Shown: positions 52,752 through 62,049 of the stretch, in pieces | Layout: each line of letters begins with the position of its first letter | Numbering within the stretch: position 1 is the first letter of the stretch | Assembly: GCF_016446285.1 (NCBI RefSeq) | Contig: NZ_CP054140.1 | Location: 1,097,501-1,161,500 of the forward strand | Length of the DNA: 64,000 bases | Source: Desulfobulbus oligotrophicus | GTDB lineage: Bacteria > Desulfobacterota > Desulfobulbia > Desulfobulbales > Desulfobulbaceae | Direction: 5' to 3' | Program-made: the position numbers and the translations under genes | Notes under the pieces: generated by a model | The model's input: only the letters and a program-made list of their open reading frames with translations | Database searches by the model: none | Told to the model about the DNA's origin: nothing

Positions 52752-53698
52752 AAGTCCCCGGCTCTGTCCCTGTTGTTCTTTTTTCCGCCCTCATTCTGGC
52801 CGCACCGCTGGTTCTTGACCATTACTGGCTGGATGTGCTCAACAGCATCGGCCTGTATACGATCCTCGGCCTGAGTCTGAACATCATTCTCGGGCATGCA
52901 GGGATGTTCAACATGGGACATGCCGCCTTTTACGCCATAGGTGCCTACACCACCGCTATTCTCAATACGCAGTACGGTGTGCCCGTGCTGTGGACATTAC
53001 CGCTGAGCGGCTTGGCGGCAGCGCTGTTTGCCGTGATTGTGGCGCGGCCGATCATCCATCTGCGCGGTGATTATCTGCTCATCGTTACCATTGGAATGGT
53101 GGAGATTGTGCGTATTGCCCTGATCAATGACGTGTTCGGCATTACCGGTGGTGCAAACGGGATCTTCGGTATCAGCAGACCGGAGCTGTTCGGCTTCAAG
53201 CTCAGGCAGCCTCAGCATTTCTACTATTTCATCTGGCTGTTTGTCGGAATAACTGTTGTTCTTTTCACTCTGCTGGAAAATTCTCGTTTTGGCCGGGCCC
53301 TGAACTATCTTCGTGAAGATGATGTTGCCGCTGAGGGCAGCGGTATCAACACTGCTGCCTATAAGTTGGCGGCCTTTGCCCTGGGCGCCGGCTGGGCCGG
53401 TATGGCCGGAACGATCTTTGCCTCGAAGATGACAATTATCTCCCCTGAATCGTTCAGCTTCTGGGAGTCGGTTCTTCTGTTCATGATCGTCATTCTCGGT
53501 GGTGCGGGGAATATCGCCGGTGTGATTCTCGGCGCTTTTCTGGTGATCGGTCTGCCTGAGGTGTTCCGGGATCTCTCCACGGCCCGTATGCTGTTTTACG
53601 GACTCGCGATGATGTTCATGATGATCTATCGCACCCAGGGTATCCTGCCGCCTCAACCACGGGTGTACCGTCTGGACAGGGTGGGGGAAAATCCGTGA
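52748..53698 (+). CDS. livM: branched-chain amino acid ABC transporter permease LivM
   Basis: Second permease of the Liv importer, 316 residues with about nine helices. Recognisable are YTILGLSLNIILGHAGMFNMGHAAFYAIGAY, RGDYLLIVTIGMVEIVRI, NYLREDDVAAEGSGINTAAYKLAAFALGAGWAGMAG (ATPase-contact loop) and VIVILGGAGNIAGVILGAFLV. It has no long N-terminal extension as in E. coli LivM. The start overlaps livH by 4 bases and the stop overlaps livG by 4. Confidence 0.94.
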   Translation: MKVPGSVPVVLFSALILAAPLVLDHYWLDVLNSIGLYTILGLSLNIILGHAGMFNMGHAAFYAIGAYTTAILNTQYGVPVLWTLPLSGLAAALFAVIVARPIIHLRGDYLLIVTIGMVEIVRIALINDVFGITGGANGIFGISRPELFGFKLRQPQHFYYFIWLFVGITVVLFTLLENSRFGRALNYLREDDVAAEGSGINTAAYKLAAFALGAGWAGMAGTIFASKMTIISPESFSFWESVLLFMIVILGGAGNIAGVILGAFLVIGLPEVFRDLSTARMLFYGLAMMFMMIYRTQGILPPQPRVYRLDRVGENP

Positions 53699-54471
53699 AT
53701 CTGCTTGTCCTTGATCGCATCACCAGGCGTTTTGGTGGTCTGACGGCGGTGAACAACGTGTCGTTCACCGTTGCCGAGGGACAGGTCGTTGGCCTGATCG
53801 GGCCGAACGGCGCTGGTAAGACCACGGTTTTTAACCTCATCACCGGGAACTATCGACCGGATGAGGGATCGGTTATCCTGGAGGAGAGATTTCTTAACGG
53901 TCTGGCACCGCATCGTATTGTCCAGTTGGGCATTGCCCGTACTTTTCAGACCATTCGGCTGTTCCAGAATATGTCGGTTATTGAGAACGTCCTTGCAGGC
54001 TGCCACTGCCGGATGCGTACCGGTATTTTCGGTTCTCTGTTGCATACTCCGGGCCAGCGGCGGGAAGAGAGAGAGCAGTTGAACAGAGCCCTGGCCGAAC
54101 TGGCATTTGTCGGCCTGCAGGAGAGCGGGCAGCAGCTGGCAAAAAACCTGTCCTACGGGAACCAGCGTCTTCTGGAGATTGCACGGGCCCTGGCCACTTC
54201 ACCGAAGTTGCTCATCCTTGATGAGCCGGCCGGCGGGATGAACGAACAGGAGACGCAGCAGCTCATCGCGCTGATTGTCCGTCTGCGTGCCCGGGGCCTG
54301 ACAATTCTTCTTATTGAGCATGATATGAAACTGGTGATGAAGGCCTGTGATCGACTGGTTGTCATTGAGTATGGAAGCAAGATTGCTGAAGGTACACCCG
54401 AAGAGATCCAGCGTGACCCACGGGTCATTGCTGCGTATCTGGGCACTGATAACGATGACAGTAAAGACTGA
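53695..54471 (+). CDS. livG: branched-chain amino acid ABC transporter ATP-binding protein LivG
   Basis: ATPase of 258 residues. Walker A is GPNGAGKTT (GLIGPNGAGKTTVFNLI), the signature is NLSYGNQRLLEIARALA (the YG-Q form typical of LivG rather than SGGQ), and Walker B is LLILDEPAGGM. It has the long insertion (HCRMRTGIFGSLLHTPGQRREE) between Walker A and the signature that distinguishes LivG from LivF. It overlaps livM by 4 bases and touches livF. Confidence 0.96.
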   Translation: MNLLVLDRITRRFGGLTAVNNVSFTVAEGQVVGLIGPNGAGKTTVFNLITGNYRPDEGSVILEERFLNGLAPHRIVQLGIARTFQTIRLFQNMSVIENVLAGCHCRMRTGIFGSLLHTPGQRREEREQLNRALAELAFVGLQESGQQLAKNLSYGNQRLLEIARALATSPKLLILDEPAGGMNEQETQQLIALIVRLRARGLTILLIEHDMKLVMKACDRLVVIEYGSKIAEGTPEEIQRDPRVIAAYLGTDNDDSKD

Positions 54472-55181
54472 TGCTGCTTGATATACGCGATCTGCACGTC
54501 CGGTATGGCAACGTAGAGGTTCTGCATCAAATAAGCCTGCATGTTGCTGCCGGTGAAATCGTCACTCTTTTGGGCGCCAACGGTGCCGGTAAATCCACCA
54601 CTCTGCTCAGTATCAGCGGCCTTGTGAGGCCATCCGGCGGTGAGATTATTTTTGATGGGCGTGCTTTACACGAGCTTCCTGCACACCAGATCGTGCATGC
54701 AGGTATCAGTCAGGCACCCGAAGGACGGCGTGTGTTCGGGACCCTGACGGTTGAGGAGAACATCAATCTTGGAGCGTTTATTACTCGCGACAAGGAGAAA
54801 ATAGCGCAGACCCGGGAGTGGATCTACGATCTCTTCCCGCGGCTTGCTGAAAGACAGAAGCAACTGGCAGGGACCCTCAGTGGAGGGGAGCAGCAGATGC
54901 TGGCCATCGGCCGAGCCTTGATGAGTAATCCCAAGCTGCTGCTGCTGGATGAGCCAAGTCTTGGACTGGCACCGCTTCTCGTGCGGGCTATTTTTGACAC
55001 CATCAGGACAATCAATGCTGCCGGTGTCACCGTCGTGCTGGTGGAACAGAATGCCAAGGCAGCCCTGCATCTCGCCCATCGCGGTTATGTCCTTGAGGTC
55101 GGCCGGATTATCCTGCACGGTGAGGCGCAGGATCTGCTGTCAAATCCTCAGGTTCGCAAGGCGTACCTGGGCGGAGCCTGA
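54471..55181 (+). CDS. livF: branched-chain amino acid ABC transporter ATP-binding protein LivF
   Basis: Second ATPase of the importer, 236 residues. Walker A is GANGAGKST, the Q-loop region gives HAGISQAPEGRRVFGTLTVEENI, the signature is LSGGEQQMLAIGRALM, Walker B is LLLLDEPSLGLAP. The PEGRRVF and EPSLGLAPL forms are LivF hallmarks. It starts within the last base of the livG stop codon and ends the operon; the 188 bases after it hold no clear terminator. Confidence 0.96.
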   Translation: MLLDIRDLHVRYGNVEVLHQISLHVAAGEIVTLLGANGAGKSTTLLSISGLVRPSGGEIIFDGRALHELPAHQIVHAGISQAPEGRRVFGTLTVEENINLGAFITRDKEKIAQTREWIYDLFPRLAERQKQLAGTLSGGEQQMLAIGRALMSNPKLLLLDEPSLGLAPLLVRAIFDTIRTINAAGVTVVLVEQNAKAALHLAHRGYVLEVGRIILHGEAQDLLSNPQVRKAYLGGA

Positions 55182-55369
55182 GTTGTTTGCTGTGAGTGTC
55201 TTGCAGATGTGTAATCGGTTGCATGTTTGCGCAATGTGCAGAAGGTGGCCTGTTATCAGCAGGTTTTGTGAACCATCTTTTCCTCAGTCGTGCGGCCCGT
55301 GAGTCCGCCCAGAGTGCTGATCTGTAATGGCAGCGGTATTCTTTGAAGCAACCGGGAGATGCTAGCAGT

Positions 55370-56650
55370 ATGTTGTTTTTTACCAGTTCGGTTCACATGC
55401 AGTTGCGCAGATTTTTGCTCTTTTCCATGGCCCTTGCCGTCCTGCTGCTGGAAACCGCCCATGCCTCCGGTTTTCGTATAGCCAACCAATCTCTTGGTGC
55501 CGTGGGAATATCCGGAGCTCAGGTGGCATCAACACGCGGTGCTGATGCAAGCTACTATAACCCGGCCAACATGAGTTTTATCCCGGATCAGTGGCAGCTG
55601 GAGACCTCCCTGACCCTCTTGCACTTACCGAAGATCACCTACACAGACACTCGCTTTAGCACGTTGAACGGTACTTCTGATGGCGAGTTGTTCTACCTGC
55701 CCCTTGTGCATGTTGTAACGGAAACATTTGACAGACTGCGTTTCGGTTTTTCACTGACATATCCCTATGGGTTGTCCAAACAGTGGGACCAGATGTACCC
55801 CCAGACATTTGCCAAAGAGTTTTCTCTGCTCACTGTTGAGGCAAACCCGACCTTTGCCGTTGCCCTCACCGACTGGTTGAGTGTTGGCGGTGGGGTGCGG
55901 TTTGTGCATGGACGGGGGCAGGTTAAAAATGAGGTTGCAGGAGGAGGGCTTCCCTTTGGTATGGAGCGATCTTCAAAGGGAACAGATACAGCCTTGGGAT
56001 ACAACCTTGCCCTGTCCGTCCGTCCGGTCAGTGAATGGACCATGGCGGCAACATACCGATCCAGGATAGCATTGAATCTGGACGGAGCGACGGAGATGAC
56101 AACCTCTGCCGGTATGGTTGCGCCGTACTCAGGAAGGGGCGATGTGGCAATCAACCTGCCGGCAGTCTTCAGCCTTGCCACAGCCTATACCTGGGACAGC
56201 CTGACCGTGGAGGTCGGGTGGGAGAGAACATTCTGGTCCTCGTTTGATGACCTTTATTTTTTGTTTCACCCGGCTGTGACAGGTACACCCTATGCTGTTT
56301 TTGATGGTGTTCTGCAGAAAGACTGGGATGATGCAGACGCCTATCGTCTGGGGTTGACTTATGCATGGAATGAGCGGTGGACAACCACGCTTGGAGTCTC
56401 TTACGAGCGCACGCCTGTCCCTTCCGCCACCCTGGGTTTTGAACTGCCGGATGCCGATGCACTGGTCTATTCCGCTGGTATCCGTTTCCGTCCCTCACCC
56501 CGGTTCGAATATGGGGTATCGTATATGTATTATCGGACCAGGGCAAGATCCATTGATGCGGTTACCGACGGCAATCTTTCCGACATCTCCGGCAGGTTCA
56601 CCGACGGCGGGGCGCACGCCCTGACCTTCGGAATGATCACCACCTTCTGA
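55370..56650 (+). CDS. FadL/TodX-family outer-membrane transport protein
   Basis: Outer-membrane beta-barrel porin for hydrophobic compounds, about 426 residues with a signal peptide (MALAVLLLETAHA-SG). The mature start SGFRIANQSLGAVGISGAQVAS and SYYNPANMSFIPD match the FadL N-terminal hatch and its NPA motif. Many alternating beta segments follow, and the protein ends in Phe, which is a common outer-membrane signal. Substrate could be long-chain fatty acids or aromatic hydrocarbons. The start is uncertain: the ATG at 55370 has GGGAG 11 bases ahead, whereas an ATG at 55397 fits the signal peptide. Confidence 0.85.
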   Translation: MLFFTSSVHMQLRRFLLFSMALAVLLLETAHASGFRIANQSLGAVGISGAQVASTRGADASYYNPANMSFIPDQWQLETSLTLLHLPKITYTDTRFSTLNGTSDGELFYLPLVHVVTETFDRLRFGFSLTYPYGLSKQWDQMYPQTFAKEFSLLTVEANPTFAVALTDWLSVGGGVRFVHGRGQVKNEVAGGGLPFGMERSSKGTDTALGYNLALSVRPVSEWTMAATYRSRIALNLDGATEMTTSAGMVAPYSGRGDVAINLPAVFSLATAYTWDSLTVEVGWERTFWSSFDDLYFLFHPAVTGTPYAVFDGVLQKDWDDADAYRLGLTYAWNERWTTTLGVSYERTPVPSATLGFELPDADALVYSAGIRFRPSPRFEYGVSYMYYRTRARSIDAVTDGNLSDISGRFTDGGAHALTFGMITTF

Positions 56651-56664
56651 TCAGCTGAGTCAAC

Positions 56665-57381
56665 TTATTTTTTCTGGAAGATACGCCACGGAATGAGCAT
56701 GGGCACCTCTTTGCAGTATGCTTGATACGCTGCTCCATGCTTGAGGTGTAACTTGCGTTCTTCAAGAAAAGTACCGATCAGCACATAGCCTGTCAGGATG
56801 ACGCGAATCAGCAGGCCCAGGTCGGTCAGGCCGGGAACACCCCATAACAGGGCCATGGCACCGCTGTACCAGGGGTGCCGGACATGCTGTAGCACGCCGG
56901 TTTTTAAAAAGGACGGCGGCTGACCTGTTCGGCCGGCTCGTGCGTCGTACCATTGACGAAGACCCAGAAAGGTCTGCAGGTCATAGGCCTTGGCCCCACT
57001 GATGAACAGCATACCCGCATAGACGAGCAGCACCACCTGCACACCTGTTCCCCATGGCGGAAGCGGTATGCGATGCTGGGGCAGTGAGGCTGTGCACCCG
57101 AACAGAAGGAGCAGGCTGACGGTGGCAAAGCAGACATAGCCCAGGCGATAAAAACCCTGCCACATGCCGCCTTTTTCAGCAATCCACTGTTGAGCCCGCA
57201 CGGTTATCAGCAGGCTGTGTACCGCGCACCATACCAGCCATAGCAGACATACCTTTATTGCTGTCATAGGATCTTTGCTGCCATTTTTTTTCGCTTCCAC
57301 CGGAACTTCCAACAGGTGGCAAGTCAGGGTATCGTCCCGGTAACTTTCGTATCTGTCTGTCGGCTGAGTCGTGTCAGACAT
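56665..57381 (-). CDS. NnrU/isoprenylcysteine methyltransferase-like membrane protein
   Basis: Membrane protein of up to 238 residues with about five helices. The C-terminal half carries the ICMT/PEMT-type signature: LQHVRHPWYSGAMALLWG, then the Glu pair and Tyr in FLEERKLHLKHGAAYQAYCKEVP. This motif is shared by NnrU and by phospholipid or isoprenyl-cysteine methyltransferases, which use SAM at the membrane. The first 40 residues are polar and less convincing; an ATG at 57267 (MTAIKVCLLWLVW) is the other start. No ribosome-binding site clearly decides between them. It converges on the FadL-like gene. Confidence 0.75.
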   Translation of the reverse strand: MSDTTQPTDRYESYRDDTLTCHLLEVPVEAKKNGSKDPMTAIKVCLLWLVWCAVHSLLITVRAQQWIAEKGGMWQGFYRLGYVCFATVSLLLLFGCTASLPQHRIPLPPWGTGVQVVLLVYAGMLFISGAKAYDLQTFLGLRQWYDARAGRTGQPPSFLKTGVLQHVRHPWYSGAMALLWGVPGLTDLGLLIRVILTGYVLIGTFLEERKLHLKHGAAYQAYCKEVPMLIPWRIFQKK

Positions 57382-57700
57382 CCATTTGCTTCAAAACCAG
57401 CCCTATCTTTATCCTGTTATCACCGACAGGTCCACACCGACTTTGGACTTTGCATGTGGAAATTTTTCGAGGTCAAATTATCCGATGTTTCACAGTCTGC
57501 TCCCCGTTTTCCTGGCTCAACCAGGTCTCATTACAGATAGTTGCTGTTCTCCTCTGTTCTTTGCATATCTGTTTGTAACGCTTTTTCAAAAGAAAAAAGC
57601 TCCAGAAAAGAATGACTTTCTCCTTAAGCTCCTGACTGGAGGTGGATTTATTTGCCCTGGCAGGTGTCTCCGGGTTGTGATGGTTCTTTTTGTTGCGGAG
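57382..57700. other. intergenic region, AT-richer, no gene seen
   Basis: This 319-base gap separates the methyltransferase-like gene and the phosphate operon. I find no convincing gene. CTCCAG and CTGGAG can pair across about 30 bases, followed on the minus strand by CTTTTTTCTTTT, which could be a weak pstB terminator, but the pairing is poor. Confidence 0.3.
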
Positions 57701-58462
57701 CTAGACCAGGACTTCCAGCTCTGCAGTTGAAAGCTGCTCATCTCTATCCAGGTGATGGGTGATTCTCCCCTGAGAACAGATCATGATCGTGTGTCCGACG
57801 CGGCGCGCCTGAGTCAGACTGTGGGAAACCATGACAATGGTATACTGCTCCGCCAAAGTGGTCAGTAAATCCTCAATGTAGCGACTGGCGTGCACATCCA
57901 GAGAAGCTGTGGGTTCATCAAGTAAAAGAATGTCCGGGCGCAAGGCCAGGGCCCGGGCCAGACACAGGCGTTGCTGCTGGCCGCCGGAAAGTCGCTGGGC
58001 CGGTTTATGCAGGCCGTCGCGGACTTCTGCCCACAGGCCCACGAGCTGCAAGGCCTGATAGACCCGCTCCTGAATCTCTGTTTTGGCAGCTTGACTCACC
58101 AGAGTTAAAGGCAGGGCTATGTTTTTGTACACACTGACAGGAAAGATATTGGGCGTTTGGAAGAGCATGCCCACGCGCTGGCGCAGGCTGGTCAGTTTGA
58201 GTGGTGCAGGTTGGGGGATGCCTGTGTTTTTCCTGTCATCCTGGGGATACACAGCAAGGTGTTCCTGCCCTGTATTGAGAAAAATCTGTCCCCTGGTGAC
58301 ACAGCCTGCAAACTCTTCATTGAGTCTGTTGATGGTGCGCAGCAAAGTGGTTTTGCCGGACCCGGACCTCCCAATGAGCACGCTGATGTTGTGACGTTGA
58401 AAAGCAGCGGTAATTTCCTGAAGAACCTGGTGTCCAAAAAAATAGACCGATACCTTATCCAT
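57701..58462 (-). CDS. pstB: phosphate ABC transporter ATP-binding protein (PstB-like)
   Basis: ATPase of the phosphate importer, 253 residues. Walker A is GRSGSGKTT, the Q-loop region is [22 protein letters not shown] (PstB has FQxPNPFP), the signature is [17 protein letters not shown], Walker B is [12 protein letters not shown], and [14 protein letters not shown] holds the switch His. An insert, [24 protein letters not shown], is longer than in standard PstB. It starts 2 bases after the pstA stop. Phosphate is inferred from the operon. Confidence 0.85.
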   Translation of the reverse strand: MDKVSVYFFGHQVLQEITAAFQRHNISVLIGRSGSGKTTLLRTINRLNEEFAGCVTRGQIFLNTGQEHLAVYPQDDRKNTGIPQPAPLKLTSLRQRVGMLFQTPNIFPVSVYKNIALPLTLVSQAAKTEIQERVYQALQLVGLWAEVRDGLHKPAQRLSGGQQQRLCLARALALRPDILLLDEPTASLDVHASRYIEDLLTTLAEQYTIVMVSHSLTQARRVGHTIMICSQGRITHHLDRDEQLSTAELEVLV

Positions 58463-58464
58463 AC

Positions 58465-59364
58465 TTATTGCAGTACTGATGGTCTTTCTCCTTGCCAGAA
58501 AAGTTTATGCCCCACTTCCAGTAGCTTGGCCAGGGCGACCATGGCTGTGGCCAGGAAAAGTAAGAGCAGGGCAGCACCAAAGGCCAGGTTGAGTTCTTCC
58601 TGACTCTGATAATGGGCCATGGTGTAGTAGATGGTAAAGGGCAGGGCTTCGAACTTGGCCCACAAACTGGAGGGCAGCCCGGCATTGGCCACAGCTCCTG
58701 TGAGCATGATCACAGCGGTGTCTTCAGCACAACGCCCCATGGCCAGAATAGACCCACTGACAATGCCCCGCACTGCCATGGGTACAGCAAGACAGAAAAT
58801 GATTTGATTTTTGGACAGGCCAAGGCTGGTGGCGGCTAATTTTATGGAGGAGGGTACAGCTTCCAGGGCTTCTCTGGTATTGACCACCAAAACCGGGGTG
58901 ACCAGAAGACTCAAACAGCCTGCAGCCAGGAACAGGCAGGTGTTGGCCTCAGGGAAGAAGGCCCGCCGCAGAAATAAAATAAGGGTAAAGCCAAAGAGTC
59001 CCATGACAATGGATGGCGCTCCAGCCAGAAGATCAATGGCGGTGTTTACTCGTTTTTTCCACAGGGGAGTGGCATATTCAGCCAGAAAAATTCCACAACC
59101 AATACCGGGTAAAAGCACCAGACCCATGGTGACGGTCATGAGGCAGAGGGTGCCCATGAAAGCCGGCCAGATCCCTTCCCATACCGGTGCTTTCCCCATT
59201 ATGGCGTCCATGGGCGCTGTGTCACCAAAGAATAGTTCTGTTCCCCAGGTGGGCAGGCCCTTCAAGAGGAGGAAAAAAAATAACGTACCAACACATCCCA
59301 GTACCAGAGCTGCTGACAGGCCCATGCTTGAGCGAAAAACATGAAAGATAAGAGGTCGTTTCAT
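58465..59364 (-). CDS. pstA: phosphate ABC transporter permease PstA
   Basis: Membrane permease of 299 residues with about six helices. PstA-type features are WEGIWPAFMGTLCLMTVTMG, GCGIFLAEYATPLWKKRVNTAIDLLAGAPSIVMGLFGF and the ATPase-contact loop AATSLGLSKNQIIFCLAVPMAVRGIVSGSILAMGRCAEDTAVIM. It is separated from pstC by 169 bases, unusual inside such an operon. The start is the ATG at 59364; no strong ribosome-binding site is seen before it. Confidence 0.88.
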   Translation of the reverse strand: MKRPLIFHVFRSSMGLSAALVLGCVGTLFFFLLLKGLPTWGTELFFGDTAPMDAIMGKAPVWEGIWPAFMGTLCLMTVTMGLVLLPGIGCGIFLAEYATPLWKKRVNTAIDLLAGAPSIVMGLFGFTLILFLRRAFFPEANTCLFLAAGCLSLLVTPVLVVNTREALEAVPSSIKLAATSLGLSKNQIIFCLAVPMAVRGIVSGSILAMGRCAEDTAVIMLTGAVANAGLPSSLWAKFEALPFTIYYTMAHYQSQEELNLAFGAALLLLFLATAMVALAKLLEVGHKLFWQGERPSVLQ

Positions 59365-59533
59365 CGATGAAAATTTAGAGAAATGCTGATCAGAGTAAAT
59401 GTGCCTACTCGTACCCTAAAACCCAACATACGAGGATGACTCTATAAGGTTGTTGTCATTTTTGTGACCCGCGTGAGTGGAATCACAGGGTTCAGGCCAG
59501 GATTTAATCAGCATCTTCTTTCGTATTTTAAGA

Positions 59534-60388
59534 TTAACTTGTAACCAGTGCCCTGGAGATAAGGCTGACCAGGGCACTGATGCCTAAAAGAAGCGCACCA
59601 GCCATAAATAAAGAGGAATAGGCTGCCCCGCCCACCTCATTGGCTGTGACCAGGGCCATGTGCGCACTTAAGGTGCGTAAACTCTGGCCAAGGTCCATGG
59701 GTACCTGAGGCGCGTTACCGGCAAGCATCAGAGGAATCAAGGTGTCACCCACAGCCCGGCCAAAACCCAGCAGCCCTGCGGCCAGGAAGGTCTTTTTTGT
59801 ATGCGGAAAGACAAAGAACCAGAGCAGATCCAACCTGTCCAGGCCCATGGCCAGGCCCTGGGGACACAGATCGTCCAGTTTGGGTTTAAGACCGGAGTTC
59901 AGGACCAAAACCATGGTCGGTAGAATCAATAATACCAGCACGAAAGTGGCGGTCAGCCAGCTTAAGCCGCTGCCTCCAAAGCTAAAACGTACCAGGGGCG
60001 TTAAAAGTAATACACCCGCAAAGGCATAAACCACGGTGGGGATGGCGGTCATGAAACGGATAACCATGTGGATCAGCCTTGCGCTCAGTCGCCTTGGGGC
60101 AGTGAGCAGCAGAGAACATAAAGAGATGGCCAGGGGCAGTGCCAAGAGAAGAGCACTGACGGACAGAATCATTGAACCCATGAGCATGGGCAGAATGCCG
60201 AATTGTCCCTGGTAGGGATTCCACTGCCAGGTGAAAATACTCCGATGGCCCTGATCGAAAAGAGCAGGGCCGGCAAAGATAAAAATCATGACCAAGAGCA
60301 GGAAAATGCTGCTGATAACCAGGCCGGCGGCAAGATGGACATAGGTTTTGGCCCAGAAAAAGCTCTCGGTCTTTTGGGAGCTGGTCAT
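59534..60388 (-). CDS. pstC: phosphate ABC transporter permease PstC
   Basis: Permease of 284 residues with about six helices. The region WNPYQGQFGILPMLMGSMILS is typical of PstC (FGxLP), and IPTVVYAFAGVLLLTPLV plus GLAMGLDRLDLLWFFVFPHTKKTFLAAGLLGFGRAVGDTLIPLML forms the permease core with the ATPase-contact loop. It starts 2 bases after the pstS stop, so it is coupled to it. The following 169-base gap to pstA has GTTGTCATTTTTGTGAC but no full Pho box. Confidence 0.88.
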   Translation of the reverse strand: MTSSQKTESFFWAKTYVHLAAGLVISSIFLLLVMIFIFAGPALFDQGHRSIFTWQWNPYQGQFGILPMLMGSMILSVSALLLALPLAISLCSLLLTAPRRLSARLIHMVIRFMTAIPTVVYAFAGVLLLTPLVRFSFGGSGLSWLTATFVLVLLILPTMVLVLNSGLKPKLDDLCPQGLAMGLDRLDLLWFFVFPHTKKTFLAAGLLGFGRAVGDTLIPLMLAGNAPQVPMDLGQSLRTLSAHMALVTANEVGGAAYSSLFMAGALLLGISALVSLISRALVTS

Positions 60389-60390
60389 GG

Positions 60391-61224
60391 TCAGTCTTTG
60401 CTCTTGGGAATATACCCTGCAGCAGCAATAAAGCCCTGGCCGTCTTTAGAGTAGATATAGTCAATAAACAGGCGCACCAGACCTTGAGGCTCACCCTTGG
60501 TGTTCATGTATAAAAGACGGGTAATGATATAACTGCCGTTCTGGGCATTTTCCTGGGTCGGCTGCATACCGTCAACAGGCAGGGCCTTGATACTGGAGTC
60601 CAGGTGACCAATACCCACGTAACCGATGGCGTTTTTATCCTGGGCAATCATGGTCTTCATGGCGCCATTGGAGTTGGAGACATTACTGTTGGTGCTGGGG
60701 ACGGCTTTATTCAGGCCGCGTTCTTCAAAGGTTTCCCGGGTGCCGCTGCCGTCTTCACGGACATACAGGGTAATGGGTGCATCAGGTCCGCCCAGGTCCT
60801 GCCAGCGGGTGATTTCACCGGTAAAGATTTTGATGAGTTGTTCCTGGGTCAGACCACTAACGGGGTTTGCAGGGTGGATGGCCACGGCTACCCCGTCAAT
60901 GGCAAAGGGAAAGCTCTGCAGACCGTATTTTTCAATTTCCGACTCCTTTAAGGCGCGCCCGGTGTTACCGATGTCCACCAGGCCTTCACCCACTTGCTGG
61001 ACACCGACTCCAGAGCCGCCACCAGTGACGGTAATGCGTATGTCGGGCTCAGCACTCATGATGCTGCGTGCCGCAGCCTTCATGACCGGAATATGTGCTG
61101 TGCCGCCGGCAATATTGACAGTTCCTTTTTGGCCCTGGAAATCTTTTAAAGTGGTTGCCGGGGCTGTGCCCATGGTCAGGCAGCAGAAGAGCAGGCTCAG
61201 GCTCAGGATGTGAAGACGGTTCAT
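60391..61224 (-). CDS. pstS: phosphate-binding protein PstS
   Basis: Periplasmic binding protein of 277 residues. A signal peptide (NRLHILSLSLLFCCLTMGTAPA, about 22) is followed by a type II binding fold with GTAHIPVMKAAARSIM, ITVTGGGSGVGVQQVGEGLVDIGNTGR (GxGSGxG phosphate-binding loop and the G-x-x-D-I-G strand) and ITLYVREDGSGTRETFEERG. AAGGAG lies 7 bases before the ATG at 61224. First gene of pstSCAB; phoU, phoB and phoR are not in the window. Because the loops fit phosphate-type binders, other oxyanions are less likely. Confidence 0.9.
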   Translation of the reverse strand: MNRLHILSLSLLFCCLTMGTAPATTLKDFQGQKGTVNIAGGTAHIPVMKAAARSIMSAEPDIRITVTGGGSGVGVQQVGEGLVDIGNTGRALKESEIEKYGLQSFPFAIDGVAVAIHPANPVSGLTQEQLIKIFTGEITRWQDLGGPDAPITLYVREDGSGTRETFEERGLNKAVPSTNSNVSNSNGAMKTMIAQDKNAIGYVGIGHLDSSIKALPVDGMQPTQENAQNGSYIITRLLYMNTKGEPQGLVRLFIDYIYSKDGQGFIAAAGYIPKSKD

Positions 61225-61270
61225 TTTTTTCTCCTTGGTTTGGGGTTGAGACAAGAAAACAGCCTTAAAA

Positions 61271-61298
61271 CAAAAAATCTCGCTGGTCATGGCGAGAT
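61271..61298 (-). terminator. terminator-like hairpin in the pstS leader
   Basis: On the minus strand ATCTCGC (61298-61292) pairs with GCGAGAT (61283-61277), loop of 8 bases, followed by a T run (five T after the stem plus one in it). It lies 53-74 bases ahead of the pstS ATG. It may end transcripts from upstream or act as an attenuator of the pst operon. Confidence 0.6.
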
Positions 61299-61301
61299 CT
61301 T

Positions 61302-61815
61302 GCTGTGGATGTCTGCCGTGTCTCCACGGAGAATTTGAGGCTTATTTGATACAGGAGAAGGCCCTTTCCGTAGAAACAAGTGAGACAACCTGCCCCACAG
61401 CACTATTTCTACGTCAGGTAAAACCGGTCACAAAAAAGATAGGCAACAGAGGACACTTCCCTGACCTTGCATCAGGCAGGCGGTGGCAAAAAAACTTTGT
61501 CGTATCAGTGAAATCGTTGTTCATGAAGTTGTCCATGGTGTTGAGTCCTTCTATCTTGCTTGGAAATAATTTTTTGTCAAGTAAAGCTGGACAGCATTTT
61601 AAGGGCGGCCTGTTTCTTCTTGTGGAGGTTTTTTCAGTTGTCGTGTTCCGGGATAGTCAGGCAGGAGCCACAGCCAGGATTGATGCCCTTGCATCCTGAT
61701 GGGAAAGCAGAGTTTCATTGGTCAGGAAGGCAGCGGGCAGGTCGGTTGTTTTGCCCATTTTGCAGTACAGGCAAGACCAGGAAATCCTGCCATGATGTCA
61801 GGGATGTTTTAGTTG
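61302..61815. other. intergenic region upstream of pstS, no convincing gene
   Basis: A 514-base stretch between the zinc-ribbon gene and the pstS leader hairpin, both minus strand. A 136-codon plus-strand frame here has poor composition and no recognisable domain, so I do not call it. The pst promoter should lie in the part next to 61300, but I could not place a Pho box. A short CCGTG-TCTC-CACGG hairpin sits near 61318-61333. Confidence 0.35.
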
Positions 61816-62049
61816 TTACCTGTTGATCTTGGTCCCTGAATAGGTGAAGGCGTTCTTGTTCATTTTGATAAAGGTCCCCTTGTCAATGCCTATGGTGTTG
61901 CCGCATTGACACCAGACCTTTCCCGTGCGCTCATCCAGGTGCCAGATCTTTTCTATGCGATCACGATGACACCGTAACACCTCTCCGGGACCGATTTTGC
62001 GGTAGCGCCAAAGTTTACGCCGACAATCCGCGCATCGAATAACCAGCAT
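61816..62049 (-). CDS. small zinc-ribbon-like protein
   Basis: Protein of 77 residues with cysteines in CADC (Cys6, Cys9), a single Cys27 in LRCHRDRIEKI, and CQC (Cys47, Cys49), an arrangement that could bind a zinc ion or act as a rubredoxin-like knuckle. It is rich in Arg and Lys. I do not recognise a named family. The start overlaps the last base of the MBL gene stop (TAATG), so its translation is coupled to that gene and the two probably act together. The last 25 residues (FIKMNKNAFTYSGTKINR) look unstructured. Confidence 0.65.
   Translation of the reverse strand: MLVIRCADCRRKLWRYRKIGPGEVLRCHRDRIEKIWHLDERTGKVWCQCGNTIGIDKGTFIKMNKNAFTYSGTKINR

Noticed and set aside
61289-61699. A 136-codon plus-strand frame upstream of pstS
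   Set aside because: Overlaps the leader hairpin, has no ribosome-binding site and no protein-like pattern.
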